14,854 nucleotides of DNA from RGDT01 sp964630925 (GTDB taxonomy: Bacteria; Planctomycetota; Planctomycetia; Gemmatales; Gemmataceae): assembly GCA_964630925.1 (NCBI GenBank), contig CAZVZK010000209.1, positions 1 to 14,854 on the forward strand. Reading direction: 5' to 3'. Position numbers and translations under genes: made by a program. Each line of letters begins with the position of its first letter. The stretch's first letter is position 1. Below are positions 1-7,403 of this stretch, in pieces. The notes beneath the pieces were generated by a model. It was not told the origin of the DNA. It was given only the letters and a program-made list of their open reading frames with translations, and searched no databases.

Positions 1-5
1 CTCGC

Positions 6-269
6 TCAGGGCACTACTGTTATAGCGATGTCAAGCCACCTTGGAAGGCCTGGGGCTACGGGCGCTGGCGTCTGAGCATCCGCCGACGGCTCCCCCGTGG
101 ATTCCCGCAACGTGGCGGCAGCGTGCGGGCTGGCTGCTGCTCGATCCTCGGGCCACAAGGGCGGTTCAGCAAGTGTCGAGGCGCCCGTCCGGACGTACGC
201 AATGGCCATGATCGTCATCGCGGCCAGACCGCCCACCAGCCCCAACCGGGCGTAGAGCCGCCGATCCAT
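6..269 (-). CDS. Small one-pass membrane protein, unknown function (87 aa)
   Basis: I do not recognise a family. Residues 1-8 are basic, residues about 9-26 form one hydrophobic segment (LVGGLAAMTIMAIAYV at its core), and the rest is an Ala/Pro-rich, probably extracytoplasmic tail with no conserved motif that I can name. The segment could be a signal anchor or an uncleaved signal peptide. The start is well supported: AAGGAGGTG lies just before the ATG, and this Shine-Dalgarno sequence overlaps the end of the upstream peptidase gene, whose stop is 12 bp away. The two are therefore very likely cotranscribed and perhaps translationally coupled. A role as membrane partner of the peptidase is possible but is inferred only from this arrangement. 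Confidence 0.7.
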   Translation of the reverse strand: MDRRLYARLGLVGGLAAMTIMAIAYVRTGASTLAEPPLWPEDRAAASPHAAATLRESTGEPSADAQTPAPVAPGLPRWLDIAITVVP

Positions 270-281
270 CGGCCACCTCCT

Positions 282-1811
282 TCACCGCGCCGGCTTCCGG
301 CTGATCGCCGCCTTCGCCACACTGTCCGCCGCGAAGGCGTGCTGATACCACTCCTCCTCCAGCTCCGCGAACGACGAATACCCGTAGTGCTTCTTCAGCG
401 CCGCCTCGTGGCCCGCCTCCAGGCCGTCGCGGATGAAGCGCGTCAGCACCACCGGCCCGCCCCGCTTCACCAGGAACTCCACCAGCGAGATGCTCTGGGC
501 GTAGAACAGCGGCACCCGCTTCGCGTCCGGGTAGTCGTCCAGCTTGATCAGCGTCTCCACCCGGAACAACTGCCCCTCGCGCCGCGCCCCCGGCAGGAGC
601 TGCGTGTGCAGCGCCGGCCTCTCGCGCGACTCGCTCAGCACCGCGATCCCCTCGTCGGCCCAGCGCGGCATGTGGTGCTTGCCGAATTGCCCCGCCAGCA
701 CGACATGCGTCGCCTCGTGCGGCAGCGTCGAGAGCCAGATGTTGGCGTCGTCCATCCGCAGATCGATCCGCCGGCTCGCCACCTTCCCGCCGTCCATGCC
801 GATGCTGGAGTGCCCCGGGTGCGTCGCCGGGGCCTTCGTCGCCCGCGTGTACCCCACCACCGTCGGGTGCAGGTAGATGTCGCAGCGGGGCGTCCAGTTC
901 GCCGGCACCTCGCCCAGCCACTTCCGCGCCAGGGCCGTCCGCGCCGCCTCGGCGAGACGGGCGGCCCGCGTCGCCTGCGCCTCCGTCGTCGCGTGGAACA
1001 CGCGGAAATTGGCCGTCTCCGCCAGCGCCCACCCCTGCCCCTCGCGTGGCGTGTGCCGCACCGTGATCGACGCCGTCGCCTCGCGCATCTTCGCCCGCAA
1101 CTGCTCGGCGAACTCCCCCAGCCTCGGGTTGGCGGTCAGCTTCAACGCGACCTCGACCTCCCGCTCCAGCTCCTCGCCGGCGGGGATGCCGTCGCCGTTG
1201 ATCGTCTCCGCCACGCGGGCCAGCTTGCAGTACGCCCACCGCTCCTTGCAGCCGGCCGCGCTGCCCGGCTCCGCCTGCTCGGCGTCGTCGTACAGCCGCC
1301 CCGCCCCCGAGTAGTCCTTCAGGGCGAACGCCTTCTCGGCCCTCTCGATGATCGCCGCCACCCCGGACGCCGGCACCCGGTTGGCGTCCGCGAACGGGTC
1401 GCCCTCGGGGAACGCCCTCTCCTCGATCTTGCCGCGCACCTCCATCTTCGGCGCCCGCGGCGCCTCCTCCCGTGCCACGACCCGGGGGGTCGGGCCGCCC
1501 GGCGCCGGCTGGAGGATCAGCAGCCGCTCGTGGATCACCGCCGCCTGCCTCTCGTGCCCGGCCCGCCGCAGGTCCGCCAGGTGCCCCGCGTAGGCGTCGC
1601 GCAGCAGCATCAGGTAGTGCTTGTTGCCGTCGATGTGCGCGATGTGCTTCTCCAGCAGCGCCACGGCGGCCTGATGGCTGCCACGCTTGAGGTGGTCCTC
1701 GGCCTCGCGGATGGCGGTCTGGACGGCGAGCTGGGCGCGGAAGCGGGCCTCGATGTCGTCGGCCCGGGACGTGGCGGCGACGGCCAGGACGAGGAGGAGG
1801 GTGCGGGGCAT
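282..1811 (-). CDS. Secreted gluzincin zinc peptidase, DUF1570-like (509 aa)
   Basis: Probable exported metalloprotease. From the chosen ATG, residues 1-17 form a signal peptide (MPRTLLLVLAVAATSRA, likely cut before DDI). Residues about 25-235 are helical and tetratricopeptide-like, with acidic and basic repeats such as AAVALLEKHI and KDYSGAGRLYDDAEQAEPGS. The C-terminal part carries the active site: HEATH at 365-369 gives the two zinc histidines and the catalytic Glu, and ADEG at 385-388 gives the third ligand, Glu387. That HExxH plus downstream E layout is the gluzincin (peptidase MA-like) pattern, and DUF1570 proteins with it are common in planctomycetes. An in-frame upstream ATG would add 20 residues, but they precede the signal peptide, so the start at 1811 with AAGGA upstream is preferred. 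It leads a two-gene run with the small membrane protein. The substrate is unknown. Confidence 0.88.
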   Translation of the reverse strand: MPRTLLLVLAVAATSRADDIEARFRAQLAVQTAIREAEDHLKRGSHQAAVALLEKHIAHIDGNKHYLMLLRDAYAGHLADLRRAGHERQAAVIHERLLILQPAPGGPTPRVVAREEAPRAPKMEVRGKIEERAFPEGDPFADANRVPASGVAAIIERAEKAFALKDYSGAGRLYDDAEQAEPGSAAGCKERWAYCKLARVAETINGDGIPAGEELEREVEVALKLTANPRLGEFAEQLRAKMREATASITVRHTPREGQGWALAETANFRVFHATTEAQATRAARLAEAARTALARKWLGEVPANWTPRCDIYLHPTVVGYTRATKAPATHPGHSSIGMDGGKVASRRIDLRMDDANIWLSTLPHEATHVVLAGQFGKHHMPRWADEGIAVLSESRERPALHTQLLPGARREGQLFRVETLIKLDDYPDAKRVPLFYAQSISLVEFLVKRGGPVVLTRFIRDGLEAGHEAALKKHYGYSSFAELEEEWYQHAFAADSVAKAAISRKPAR

Positions 1812-1885
1812 GGGTCGGCATCCTTGCCAGGGCAGGGGAGGGGAGGCGCCCGCGATCCATGCGGGGGCCATCCAGCGCGGGACGG

Positions 1886-1914
1886 ACCATAGGGCCTGTG
1901 GGGGAAAGATTCAA
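1886..1914 (-). promoter_or_regulatory. Candidate sigma70-type promoter for the peptidase gene
   Basis: Read on the minus strand, TTGAAT (1914-1909) and TATGGT (1891-1886) are separated by exactly 17 nt, each matching four of six consensus bases. A transcript would start near 1879, giving a leader of about 68 nt before the ATG at 1811. It lies in the 296-bp gap between divergent genes. I see no clear promoter on the plus side of this gap beyond a lone TAGGAT at 2083-2088 without a matching -35 box. Confidence 0.35.
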
Positions 1915-2107
1915 GTCCGCCCGCGCCGTTGCCGACGGGCCGGTACATCACATCCGGCAACCCGCCGTCCCCCCATGGCGCCCCGAGCCGTTGATGCGAG
2001 ATCGCCCACTCCCCGGCGTGCCGCCCGCCAACCATTCGCGATGGCCGGCAGGCGCGGACAGCCCGGGGTGATCCGTGCCCGATAGGATAGCACCCGGAGG
2101 GCCGCGC

Positions 2108-2977
2108 ATGGAGCGCATCGCGTTCGTGTCATCGTCGGATTACCCCATGAGCGCCGATGACACGCTCGCGGCAACGATGCTGCGCGCCGGCGGCGTCGAG
2201 GTCGAGTCGCCGGCCTGGGACGATCCCGCGGTGGATTGGGGCCGCTACGCCCTCGTCGTCATCCGCTCCGCGTGGAACTATCATCGCACGCCGGACAGGT
2301 ACTCCGAGTGGCTGCGGCGGTTCCTGCCGCACCCCGGCCGGCTGTGGAATCCGCCCGAGGCCGTCCTGCCCAACCTCGACAAGCGGTACCTGCTGTCGCT
2401 CGCGGAGCGCGGCGCCGACGTCGTGCCCGCCGCCTTCCGCCCCCGGGGCGAAGGGGAGCCGCTGAGCGCGATCCTCAGCCGGACCGGCTGGGACGAGGCC
2501 GTGGTCAAGCCGACGGTCTCCGCCGGGGCCGAGGGGACGTGGCGGGCCACGGTCGCGGACGACACGCGTTTCGCCGAGCAGGCCCGCCGACAGGCGTTGC
2601 TCGTGCAGCCGTTCATCCCCGAGGTCGCCGAACAGGGCGAGTGGTCGCTGGTGTACATCGGCGGCGAGTACAGCCACGCGGTGTTGAAGCGGCCCGGCGC
2701 GGGCGACTTCCGCGTGCAGCAACACCTCGGCGGCAGCACGGTGGCGGCGCGTCCGCCGGCGCCGCTCGTCGATCAGGGACGCTTCATCCTCTCGCTGGTC
2801 GCTCATCCGCTCCTCTACGCCCGGGTGGACGGAGTCGAGCGTGGCGGGCGTCTGATCCTCATGGAGCTGGAGATCAACGAGCCGTTCCTGTTCCTGGCGT
2901 ACCACCCGGAGGCGCCACGCCGGTTCGCGGATGCGATCCTGACGGCTCTCCGGCGTGGGCCGCGGGCCGTATCATGA
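2108..2977 (+). CDS. ATP-grasp domain ligase, glutathione-synthetase-like (289 aa)
   Basis: Likely an ATP-dependent carboxylate-amine (or related) ligase of the RimK/glutathione synthetase/DcsG-like group. Visible landmarks are an N-terminal preATP-grasp Rossmann-like domain (residues 1-85), a conserved LDKRYLL at 90-96, the ATP-binding VVKPTVSAGAEGT at 132-144, the hinge region LVQPFIPEV at 165-173, GEWSLVYIGGEYSHAV at 177-192, and the Mg-binding end with YARVDGV at 237-243 and MELEINEP at 252-259. About 290 residues is normal for this compact family. An in-frame ATG 33 bp upstream exists, but GGAGG at 2096-2100 is spaced 7 nt from the ATG at 2108. The next gene begins 29 bp after the stop on the same strand, so this is probably the first gene of a four-gene operon. 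The substrate is not predictable; D-cycloserine-type cyclo-ligases share this fold. Confidence 0.85.
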   Translation: MERIAFVSSSDYPMSADDTLAATMLRAGGVEVESPAWDDPAVDWGRYALVVIRSAWNYHRTPDRYSEWLRRFLPHPGRLWNPPEAVLPNLDKRYLLSLAERGADVVPAAFRPRGEGEPLSAILSRTGWDEAVVKPTVSAGAEGTWRATVADDTRFAEQARRQALLVQPFIPEVAEQGEWSLVYIGGEYSHAVLKRPGAGDFRVQQHLGGSTVAARPPAPLVDQGRFILSLVAHPLLYARVDGVERGGRLILMELEINEPFLFLAYHPEAPRRFADAILTALRRGPRAVS

Positions 2978-3006
2978 GCGCTGAGGCCGTTTGCGAGAGG
3001 TGACAA

Positions 3007-4365
3007 ATGGGCGTCGCGTTCGCGCTGCGGGGCAGGTTCGACGACCTCTCCGGGGAGGCGTTCCTGGGCAAGCTCAAGGAGTGGCTCGAGGGCGACCTCG
3101 CCGCGCACCACGTCTGGGGCGAGCTGATCGTCAAGTGCAAGCTACCGGAGCAGCAGGGCAAGAAGCCCGGCATGTTCGTCCGCTTCCACCCGGCGTGCGA
3201 GGACATCGAATTCCGCGTCCCCGAGCCGCGGCGGATCGTCATCTCCGGCAAGACCTCGCCCGGCGGGCCGGGCTACCACATCGCCCTGATGAAGGTGCTG
3301 AAGCTGCTCGGCGAGGAGAACCACGTCAAGTGGTCGCCCGCCGGCAAGGGCGACCGGTCCTCGGGCGACGACACCGGGTATTTCTTCCACGGCGACAAGG
3401 CCGCCGTCGAGAAGTCGATGGTGCGCTACCTGGGGACGTTGTCGAACATCGTGCAGGAGATCCTCACCAAGGCGGGCGACGGCCAGATGGCCCTGTCGAT
3501 GCCGATCAGCCATAACCACGTCGGCGGGCCGATCCGCACGCCCGTCGGGCTACGCTCCCTGGAGTGGCTGGCCCGCGTCCGCCAGGACCCGCGCAACGGC
3601 CTGGACATCTTCCCGTGGTGGGACGAGGGGTTCACCGCCACGTTCTACCTCGGGCGGGCCGTCTGCGACATGTGGATGAACGTCCGCTGGACGCCGGAGG
3701 ACGAGGACCAGGACCGCATCACCCGCATGAGGCAGGTCCACGACGACCTGTGCGAGGCGTACCGCCTCGACCCGACGCTCAACTTCCCCTGGCGCGAGTG
3801 GGCCGAATTGATCGACCTGTTCAAGATCGACGCGGGGAAGATGGGCGAGACGGTGAAGGCGTTCGCGGCGGAGGTCCCGGCGGACCAGCCGAGGATCGGC
3901 TACCGGCGCAACCGCGTGGGCGTTGGCCTCGCCGCAGGGTGGCGGATCGTCATCCCCGGCGAGATGGAGGAGAAGTGGGAGGAGGGCAGCTGGTGCGCCT
4001 GGAGCGAGGGCCGCACCATCTGGTTTTCGAGCTGGTCGCTGACGAACGAGGCCGGCCCGCAGCCCGACCCCGACGAGATGCTGTCACGCATCCCCGACGA
4101 CATGCCCGACGAGGTGGTCGAGGGGCCGGTGGAGGTGGTCGAGTACCGCGACGCGCCGATGGTGGGCCGCGGCACCATCCGCCCCCACAAGAGCGACAAG
4201 GGCGAGGACATGCTGAACCTGCGGGGCTTCACCGCCGCGCCCGGCACGCTGGCCCTGGTCAACCTCTACTTCCACCCGCACGACCGCGAGTGGGCCGTCG
4301 AGCAATGGAAGTACCTCCGCCACCACGGCGGGGCCGGCCCCGAGAAACGCGTGTATGGCGAGTGA
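3007..4365 (+). CDS. Conserved-looking protein of unknown family (452 aa)
   Basis: I do not recognise this protein. It is clearly coding: strong GC3 bias, full-length frame, GAGAGGTG before the ATG, and tight packing between its neighbours. No signal peptide or membrane segment is apparent, so it should be cytoplasmic. It is rich in Trp, His and acidic residues. Conspicuous stretches are GMFVRFHPACEDIEFRVPEP (about 55-74), PGYHIALMKVLKLLGEENHV (88-107), SMPISHNHVGGPIRTPVG (164-181), FPWWDEGFTATFYLGRAVCD (202-221), and a C-terminal LALVNLYFHPHDREWAVEQW. The paired FHP motifs near each end may mark two related halves, but I could not align them convincingly. Its 3' end overlaps the radical SAM start by 11 bp, implying translational coupling. 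It could be a substrate-binding or scaffold component of that pathway; this is inferred from position only. Confidence 0.8.
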   Translation: MGVAFALRGRFDDLSGEAFLGKLKEWLEGDLAAHHVWGELIVKCKLPEQQGKKPGMFVRFHPACEDIEFRVPEPRRIVISGKTSPGGPGYHIALMKVLKLLGEENHVKWSPAGKGDRSSGDDTGYFFHGDKAAVEKSMVRYLGTLSNIVQEILTKAGDGQMALSMPISHNHVGGPIRTPVGLRSLEWLARVRQDPRNGLDIFPWWDEGFTATFYLGRAVCDMWMNVRWTPEDEDQDRITRMRQVHDDLCEAYRLDPTLNFPWREWAELIDLFKIDAGKMGETVKAFAAEVPADQPRIGYRRNRVGVGLAAGWRIVIPGEMEEKWEEGSWCAWSEGRTIWFSSWSLTNEAGPQPDPDEMLSRIPDDMPDEVVEGPVEVVEYRDAPMVGRGTIRPHKSDKGEDMLNLRGFTAAPGTLALVNLYFHPHDREWAVEQWKYLRHHGGAGPEKRVYGE

Positions 4366-5251
4366 GCTGCCGCTGTTCGACGACGGCGCCGTCCTGACGC
4401 TGCGGCCGCCGCACACGCCCCCGGCGGACGTGTGGCATCCGCACGCCGCGTTCATCGAGCCGGAGCGCACGCGGCGCGGGGTGGTCGAGGACGTGGCGAC
4501 GCTGCTGCTCGTCAACCGCGAGTGCCCGTTCCGCTGCGTGATGTGCGACCTGTGGAAGTACACGGTGCCCGAGCGCGTCCCCGACGGGGCCGTCGCCGCC
4601 CAGGTCGAGGCCGGGCTCTCATCGCTCCCGCCCGTGAAGCACGTCAAGCTGTACAACGCCGGCAACTTCTTCGACTCCCAGGCGGTGCCGACGAATGACC
4701 TTCCGCAGATCGCCGCGCGGGTGCGGCACCACGAGACGGTGATCGTGGAGTGTCACCCGGCGCTCGTCGGGCCGCGCGCGGCCGACTTCGCGGCGCGGCT
4801 GGAGGGCGATCTCGACATCGCGATGGGGCTGGAAACGATCGACCCGGAGGTACTGCCCCGGCTCAACAAACGCATGACGCTCGACGGCTTCCGCCGCGCC
4901 GTGGATTACTGCCGCGGGCACGGCATACACGTCCGCGCGTTCATCATCGTGTGTCTGCCGGGGCAGACGGAGGAGGAAGGGCGGCACTGGGCGTTGGCGT
5001 CCATCGAGTGGGCGTTCGCCGCCGGCGTCGAGTGCTGCGCCGTCATCCCGGCACGCGGCGGCAACGGCGCGATGGAGGAGCTGGCGCGGCGGGGCCTGTT
5101 CACTCCGCCGACGCTGGCGTCGCTGGAGTGGGTGCTGGCGCAGGGCATCCGGCTGGGCAAGGGCCGCGTCTTCGCCGACACCTGGGACCTGCCGCCGTCG
5201 GACGCCGAGCGTCTGCGACGCATGAATCACACGCAGGCGGTGCCGACATGA
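4355..5251 (+). CDS. Radical SAM enzyme (298 aa)
   Basis: The iron-sulfur cluster motif CxxxCxxC is present as Cys57, Cys61 and Cys64 (RECPFRCVMCDLWKYT), which marks a 4Fe-4S radical S-adenosylmethionine enzyme. A following strand reads VKLYNAGNFFD at 97-107, resembling the (T/N)SGSFLD-type motif of the TIGR01210/RaSEA-like branch, and GLETIDPEVLPRLNKRMTLDGF at 158-179 matches the Elp3-like radical SAM core. FIIVCLPGQTEEEG at 196-209 is the usual late-barrel strand. There is no obvious second cluster domain: only isolated Cys228 and Cys229 follow. The ATG overlaps the end of the upstream unknown gene by 11 bp, and its own stop overlaps the next start as ATGA, so it is embedded in an operon. 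The reaction is unknown; the partner flavoprotein suggests two consecutive oxidation or tailoring steps. Confidence 0.88.
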   Translation: MASELPLFDDGAVLTLRPPHTPPADVWHPHAAFIEPERTRRGVVEDVATLLLVNRECPFRCVMCDLWKYTVPERVPDGAVAAQVEAGLSSLPPVKHVKLYNAGNFFDSQAVPTNDLPQIAARVRHHETVIVECHPALVGPRAADFAARLEGDLDIAMGLETIDPEVLPRLNKRMTLDGFRRAVDYCRGHGIHVRAFIIVCLPGQTEEEGRHWALASIEWAFAAGVECCAVIPARGGNGAMEELARRGLFTPPTLASLEWVLAQGIRLGKGRVFADTWDLPPSDAERLRRMNHTQAVPT

Positions 5252-6624
5252 CGCGCCTCGACGCCGACGTGGCGGTCCTCGGGTCGGGGTTCGCCGGGAC
5301 GCTGCTGGCGGCCATCCTGCACCGGCGCGGCATGCGCGTCGTGCTGCTGGAGAAGGGCCGCCACCCGCGCTTCGCCCTGGGCGAGTCCTCGACGCCGCTG
5401 GCGAACGCCCTCCTCCGCGAGATCGCCGAGGAGAACGACCTGCCGTGGCTGGCGCCTCTGGCGAAGTGGGGGCCGTGGAAGAGGGCGTACCCGCGCCTCA
5501 ACGTGGGCCTGAAGCGCGGCTTCACGTTCGTGCATCACACCGGCCCCGAGCTGCTGGTGACGGCCAGCCCCGAGGACGAGACCGCCGACACGCACTGGGT
5601 GCGGGCCGAATTCGACCACTTCCTGGTCGAGCGGGTCCGGGCGATGGGCGTGCCGTACCTCGACGGCCTCGGCGACGTGCGTGCCGAACAGGGGGGGGAG
5701 TGGCGGATCACGGGGGCTGGCGTCGAGGTGCGGGCGGGATTCGTCGTGGACGCGACGGGATCGGCGGGGCTGCTCGGCGGAACGTCGCCCGCAGGCATGC
5801 GAACGGACTCGTGGTGCGTCTACAGCCACCTCGTGGACGTGGGCCGCTGGCACGACATCTCGGCGCACACGGCCCGGCACCCGTACCCGTGTGACGCGGC
5901 TGCCCTGCACCACATCCTCGAAGACGGGTGGATCTACGTCCTGCCGTTCGATGACGGCCTCGTCAGTGCCGGCGTCCTGTACGACGGCACGAAACGCCGG
6001 CCCGACCCGTCGCTGTCGCCGGAAGGCGAGTGGCAGGCGATGCTGGCACGCTACCCGCTCATCCGCCGCCAGTTCGCCGGGGCACGCGCGGTGCGTCCGT
6101 GGGCGCGGACGGGGCGCTTGCAGCGCCGCGCCACCGTGCTGGCCGGTGAGGACTGGGCGCTGCTGCCGTCGGCGGCGTACACCCTCGACGCCCTCTACAG
6201 CACCGGCAACGCCCACTCGCTGCTGAACATCAAACGCCTGGCCCGCCTCCTGCCGGCGTGGGCCGAGGGGCGGCGGGAGTACGAGACGGCTCTGAATCGC
6301 GAGATCGACTTCATCGACACGCTCGTCCACGGGAGCTACCGGGCGTTCCACTCGCCGCGCCTCACCTGGGCGTGGACCATGTACTACTTCACCGGGGCCA
6401 TCGCCGCCGAGGAGCGCCGCAAGAAGGGCGTCGCCACGCCGGACGAGGAGTTCCTGTCGTCGCACCTCGCGCCCTTCCGCGCCGCGGTGATGCGCGGCCA
6501 CGCGGAACTGTGCGCCGGCGTGGCCGACGAGCCGGCGTTCGAGCGGCGCATGCGCGCCGACATCGCCCCGTGGAACACGACCGGCCTCGGCGACCCGGCG
6601 AAGGGCGACATGTACCCGTACTGA
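5248..6624 (+). CDS. FAD-dependent oxidoreductase, flavin halogenase fold (458 aa)
   Basis: A flavoprotein of the tryptophan-halogenase/geranylgeranyl-reductase-like superfamily. The N-terminal dinucleotide fold has GSGFAG at 12-17 and Glu35 at the end of the second strand. GESSTP at 45-50 corresponds to the GExxxP motif of flavin-dependent halogenases. DATGSAG at 168-174 is the second FAD motif, and LPSAAYTLDALYSTGNAHSL at 306-325 matches the late FAD-binding region (consensus GDAA..DPLFSTG), lacking its Asp. The halogenase signature WxWxIP is altered to WIYVLP (228-233), so halogenation is doubtful; hydroxylation, desaturation or dehydrogenation is as likely. Lys73 and Lys78 lie near where the catalytic lysine falls in halogenases, unverified. 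A longer in-frame reading begins at 4750, but the ATG at 5248, in an ATGA overlap with the radical SAM stop, starts exactly at the FAD domain. No flavin reductase partner is in the window. Confidence 0.87.
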   Translation: MTRLDADVAVLGSGFAGTLLAAILHRRGMRVVLLEKGRHPRFALGESSTPLANALLREIAEENDLPWLAPLAKWGPWKRAYPRLNVGLKRGFTFVHHTGPELLVTASPEDETADTHWVRAEFDHFLVERVRAMGVPYLDGLGDVRAEQGGEWRITGAGVEVRAGFVVDATGSAGLLGGTSPAGMRTDSWCVYSHLVDVGRWHDISAHTARHPYPCDAAALHHILEDGWIYVLPFDDGLVSAGVLYDGTKRRPDPSLSPEGEWQAMLARYPLIRRQFAGARAVRPWARTGRLQRRATVLAGEDWALLPSAAYTLDALYSTGNAHSLLNIKRLARLLPAWAEGRREYETALNREIDFIDTLVHGSYRAFHSPRLTWAWTMYYFTGAIAAEERRKKGVATPDEEFLSSHLAPFRAAVMRGHAELCAGVADEPAFERRMRADIAPWNTTGLGDPAKGDMYPY

Positions 6625-6679
6625 CCCTTCACCCGGCCACTCCCCGAGTCATACCGTATCGCGTTGATTCGTTGCGTAG

Positions 6680-6717
6680 GGCAGGCTGCCAGCCTGCCGC
6701 CGGGCCGCAGGCCCGGC
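6680..6717. terminator. Two back-to-back perfect hairpins after the flavoprotein gene
   Basis: GGCAGGCT (6680-6687) pairs with AGCCTGCC (6691-6698) around GCC, and GCCGGGCC (6699-6706) pairs with GGCCCGGC (6710-6717) around GCA. Each stem is a perfect 8 bp with a 3-nt loop, and the two abut. They begin 56 nt after the stop of the four-gene operon. No T-tract follows, so intrinsic termination is uncertain. The preceding GTAGGGCAGGCTGCCAGCCTGC resembles a dispersed intergenic repeat common in planctomycetes, so it may primarily be a repeat element that also serves as a transcription roadblock. Confidence 0.45.
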
Positions 6718-6796
6718 CAGCACGTGCGTCGCCCGGAGGGGACGATTCAACCCGATCCGGTATCACCCCTGGCGGGCCCGTCGGCCGGGGTGGGCG

Positions 6797-6843
6797 GATT
6801 GCATTGCATTGCACCCCCCCAGACACCCCCCTGCAATGCAATC
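6797..6843. repeat. Inverted repeat with tandem TTGCA units and C-rich loop
   Basis: The left arm (6797-6813) is GATTGCATTGCATTGCA, three overlapping ATTGCA units; the right arm (6832-6843) is TGCAATGCAATC. The right arm can pair in two registers: 12 bp with 6797-6808, or 11 bp with 6803-6813. The second register leaves an 18-nt loop of almost pure C (6814-6831). The AT-rich arms stand out sharply against the GC-rich surroundings. Confidence 0.7.
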
Positions 6844-6964
6844 GGTCAAGCCGTGTGAGCGCCCCCGCGTGCCGATGGCCGCCTGTGGCTGTCTCGGGGA
6901 GACTCGAGGCACCGCCGGGCGCCAGGTCATGCATGATCGTGTCGATCCGCGGCCAAGGTCTTGT

Positions 6965-7005
6965 AGGTCGTGGTTGAGCCCGGCGTCAGCCGGGCGAAGC
7001 CCGAC
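6965..7005. repeat. Palindromic intergenic repeat with GCCCGGC stem
   Basis: GCCCGGC (6978-6984) and GCCGGGC (6989-6995) form a perfect 7-bp stem with loop GTCA, and flanking GTCG and CGAC extend the palindrome imperfectly. The arrangement GTAGGTCG...TTGAGCC...GGCGAAGCCCGACG resembles a dispersed repeat seen in many bacterial intergenic regions; the resemblance is from memory and unverified. Confidence 0.45.
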
Positions 7006-7095
7006 GTGACGCGCCGCGCCGTCAGTGGACGCGAGGCACGTCAGGCGCCGAGTCACCCGTCACACGTCACGCTCGTAACGCCCTGGCGGGAGGAC

Positions 7096-7193
7096 GACTC
7101 ACATGCCAACGTTCCCAGCGAGTGGCATGTGACTCTGTGCCGACTGACGGCGTGTGGCACGGATGGGCAGCGAGTGCGCGAGTCACATGCCAC
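7096..7193. repeat. Three copies of a 14-bp CACATGCCAC motif in alternating orientation
   Basis: GTGGCATGTGACTC (7122-7135) is the exact reverse complement of GAGTCACATGCCAC (7180-7193). A third, slightly divergent copy, GACTCACATGCCAA at 7096-7109, pairs with the middle one at 12 of 13 positions over a short 12-nt loop. Either of two mutually exclusive stems can therefore form. Function unknown. Confidence 0.6.
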
Positions 7194-7196
7194 ATA

Positions 7197-7260
7197 CCAC
7201 TTTTCGCGTGCACGCCCCGGCGGGCGCCGGGCTCCCCTTGCCGGGAGACGGGAAAAGTGG
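7197..7260. repeat. 9-bp inverted repeat enclosing a GC-rich 46-nt loop
   Basis: CCACTTTTC (7197-7205) and GAAAAGTGG (7252-7260) are exact complements. The loop contains its own inverted GC-rich segment (CCCCGGCGGGCGCCGGG, within 7215-7231). It begins 4 nt after the 14-bp repeat set and may be part of the same element. Confidence 0.5.
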
Positions 7261-7403
7261 GTAGGCCCCTTGACAGGCTATGGACGGGCGTCCAATACTG
7301 ATAACAGGGAGAACCCTCCCCCCATCTCTCCAATGCCCCGTGCCCAGACCCCCACCCCACCACGAACGATATGCCCGACTCAGTGGGGCGACGCGCCTTC
7401 GCA

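Larger units (their letters stand above)
6625..7403. other. Intergenic region, 779 bp, repeat-rich, no gene found
   Basis: I see no convincing coding region. Open frames that cross it have no ribosome binding site, have atypical composition and run antisense into the gene at 7404. It instead holds several separate hairpins and inverted repeats, listed individually. The separated genes point away from and toward this region as 3' ends (the flavoprotein ends at 6624 from the left, the secreted protein ends at 7404 from the right), so it is a convergent gap that does not need promoters. Confidence 0.7.

Noticed and set aside
123..1892. 589-residue open frame on the plus strand opposite the peptidase
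   Set aside because: Arg/Pro-rich shadow of a high-GC gene; the minus strand has signal peptide, HEATH and a ribosome binding site.
166..1914. 582-residue second minus-strand frame across the peptidase
   Set aside because: Composition is Gly/Ala/Arg low complexity and it lacks any motif; it is an out-of-frame reading of the same gene.
5248..6624. Calling a bona fide tryptophan halogenase
   Set aside because: The WxWxIP signature is not intact and no flavin reductase is nearby.
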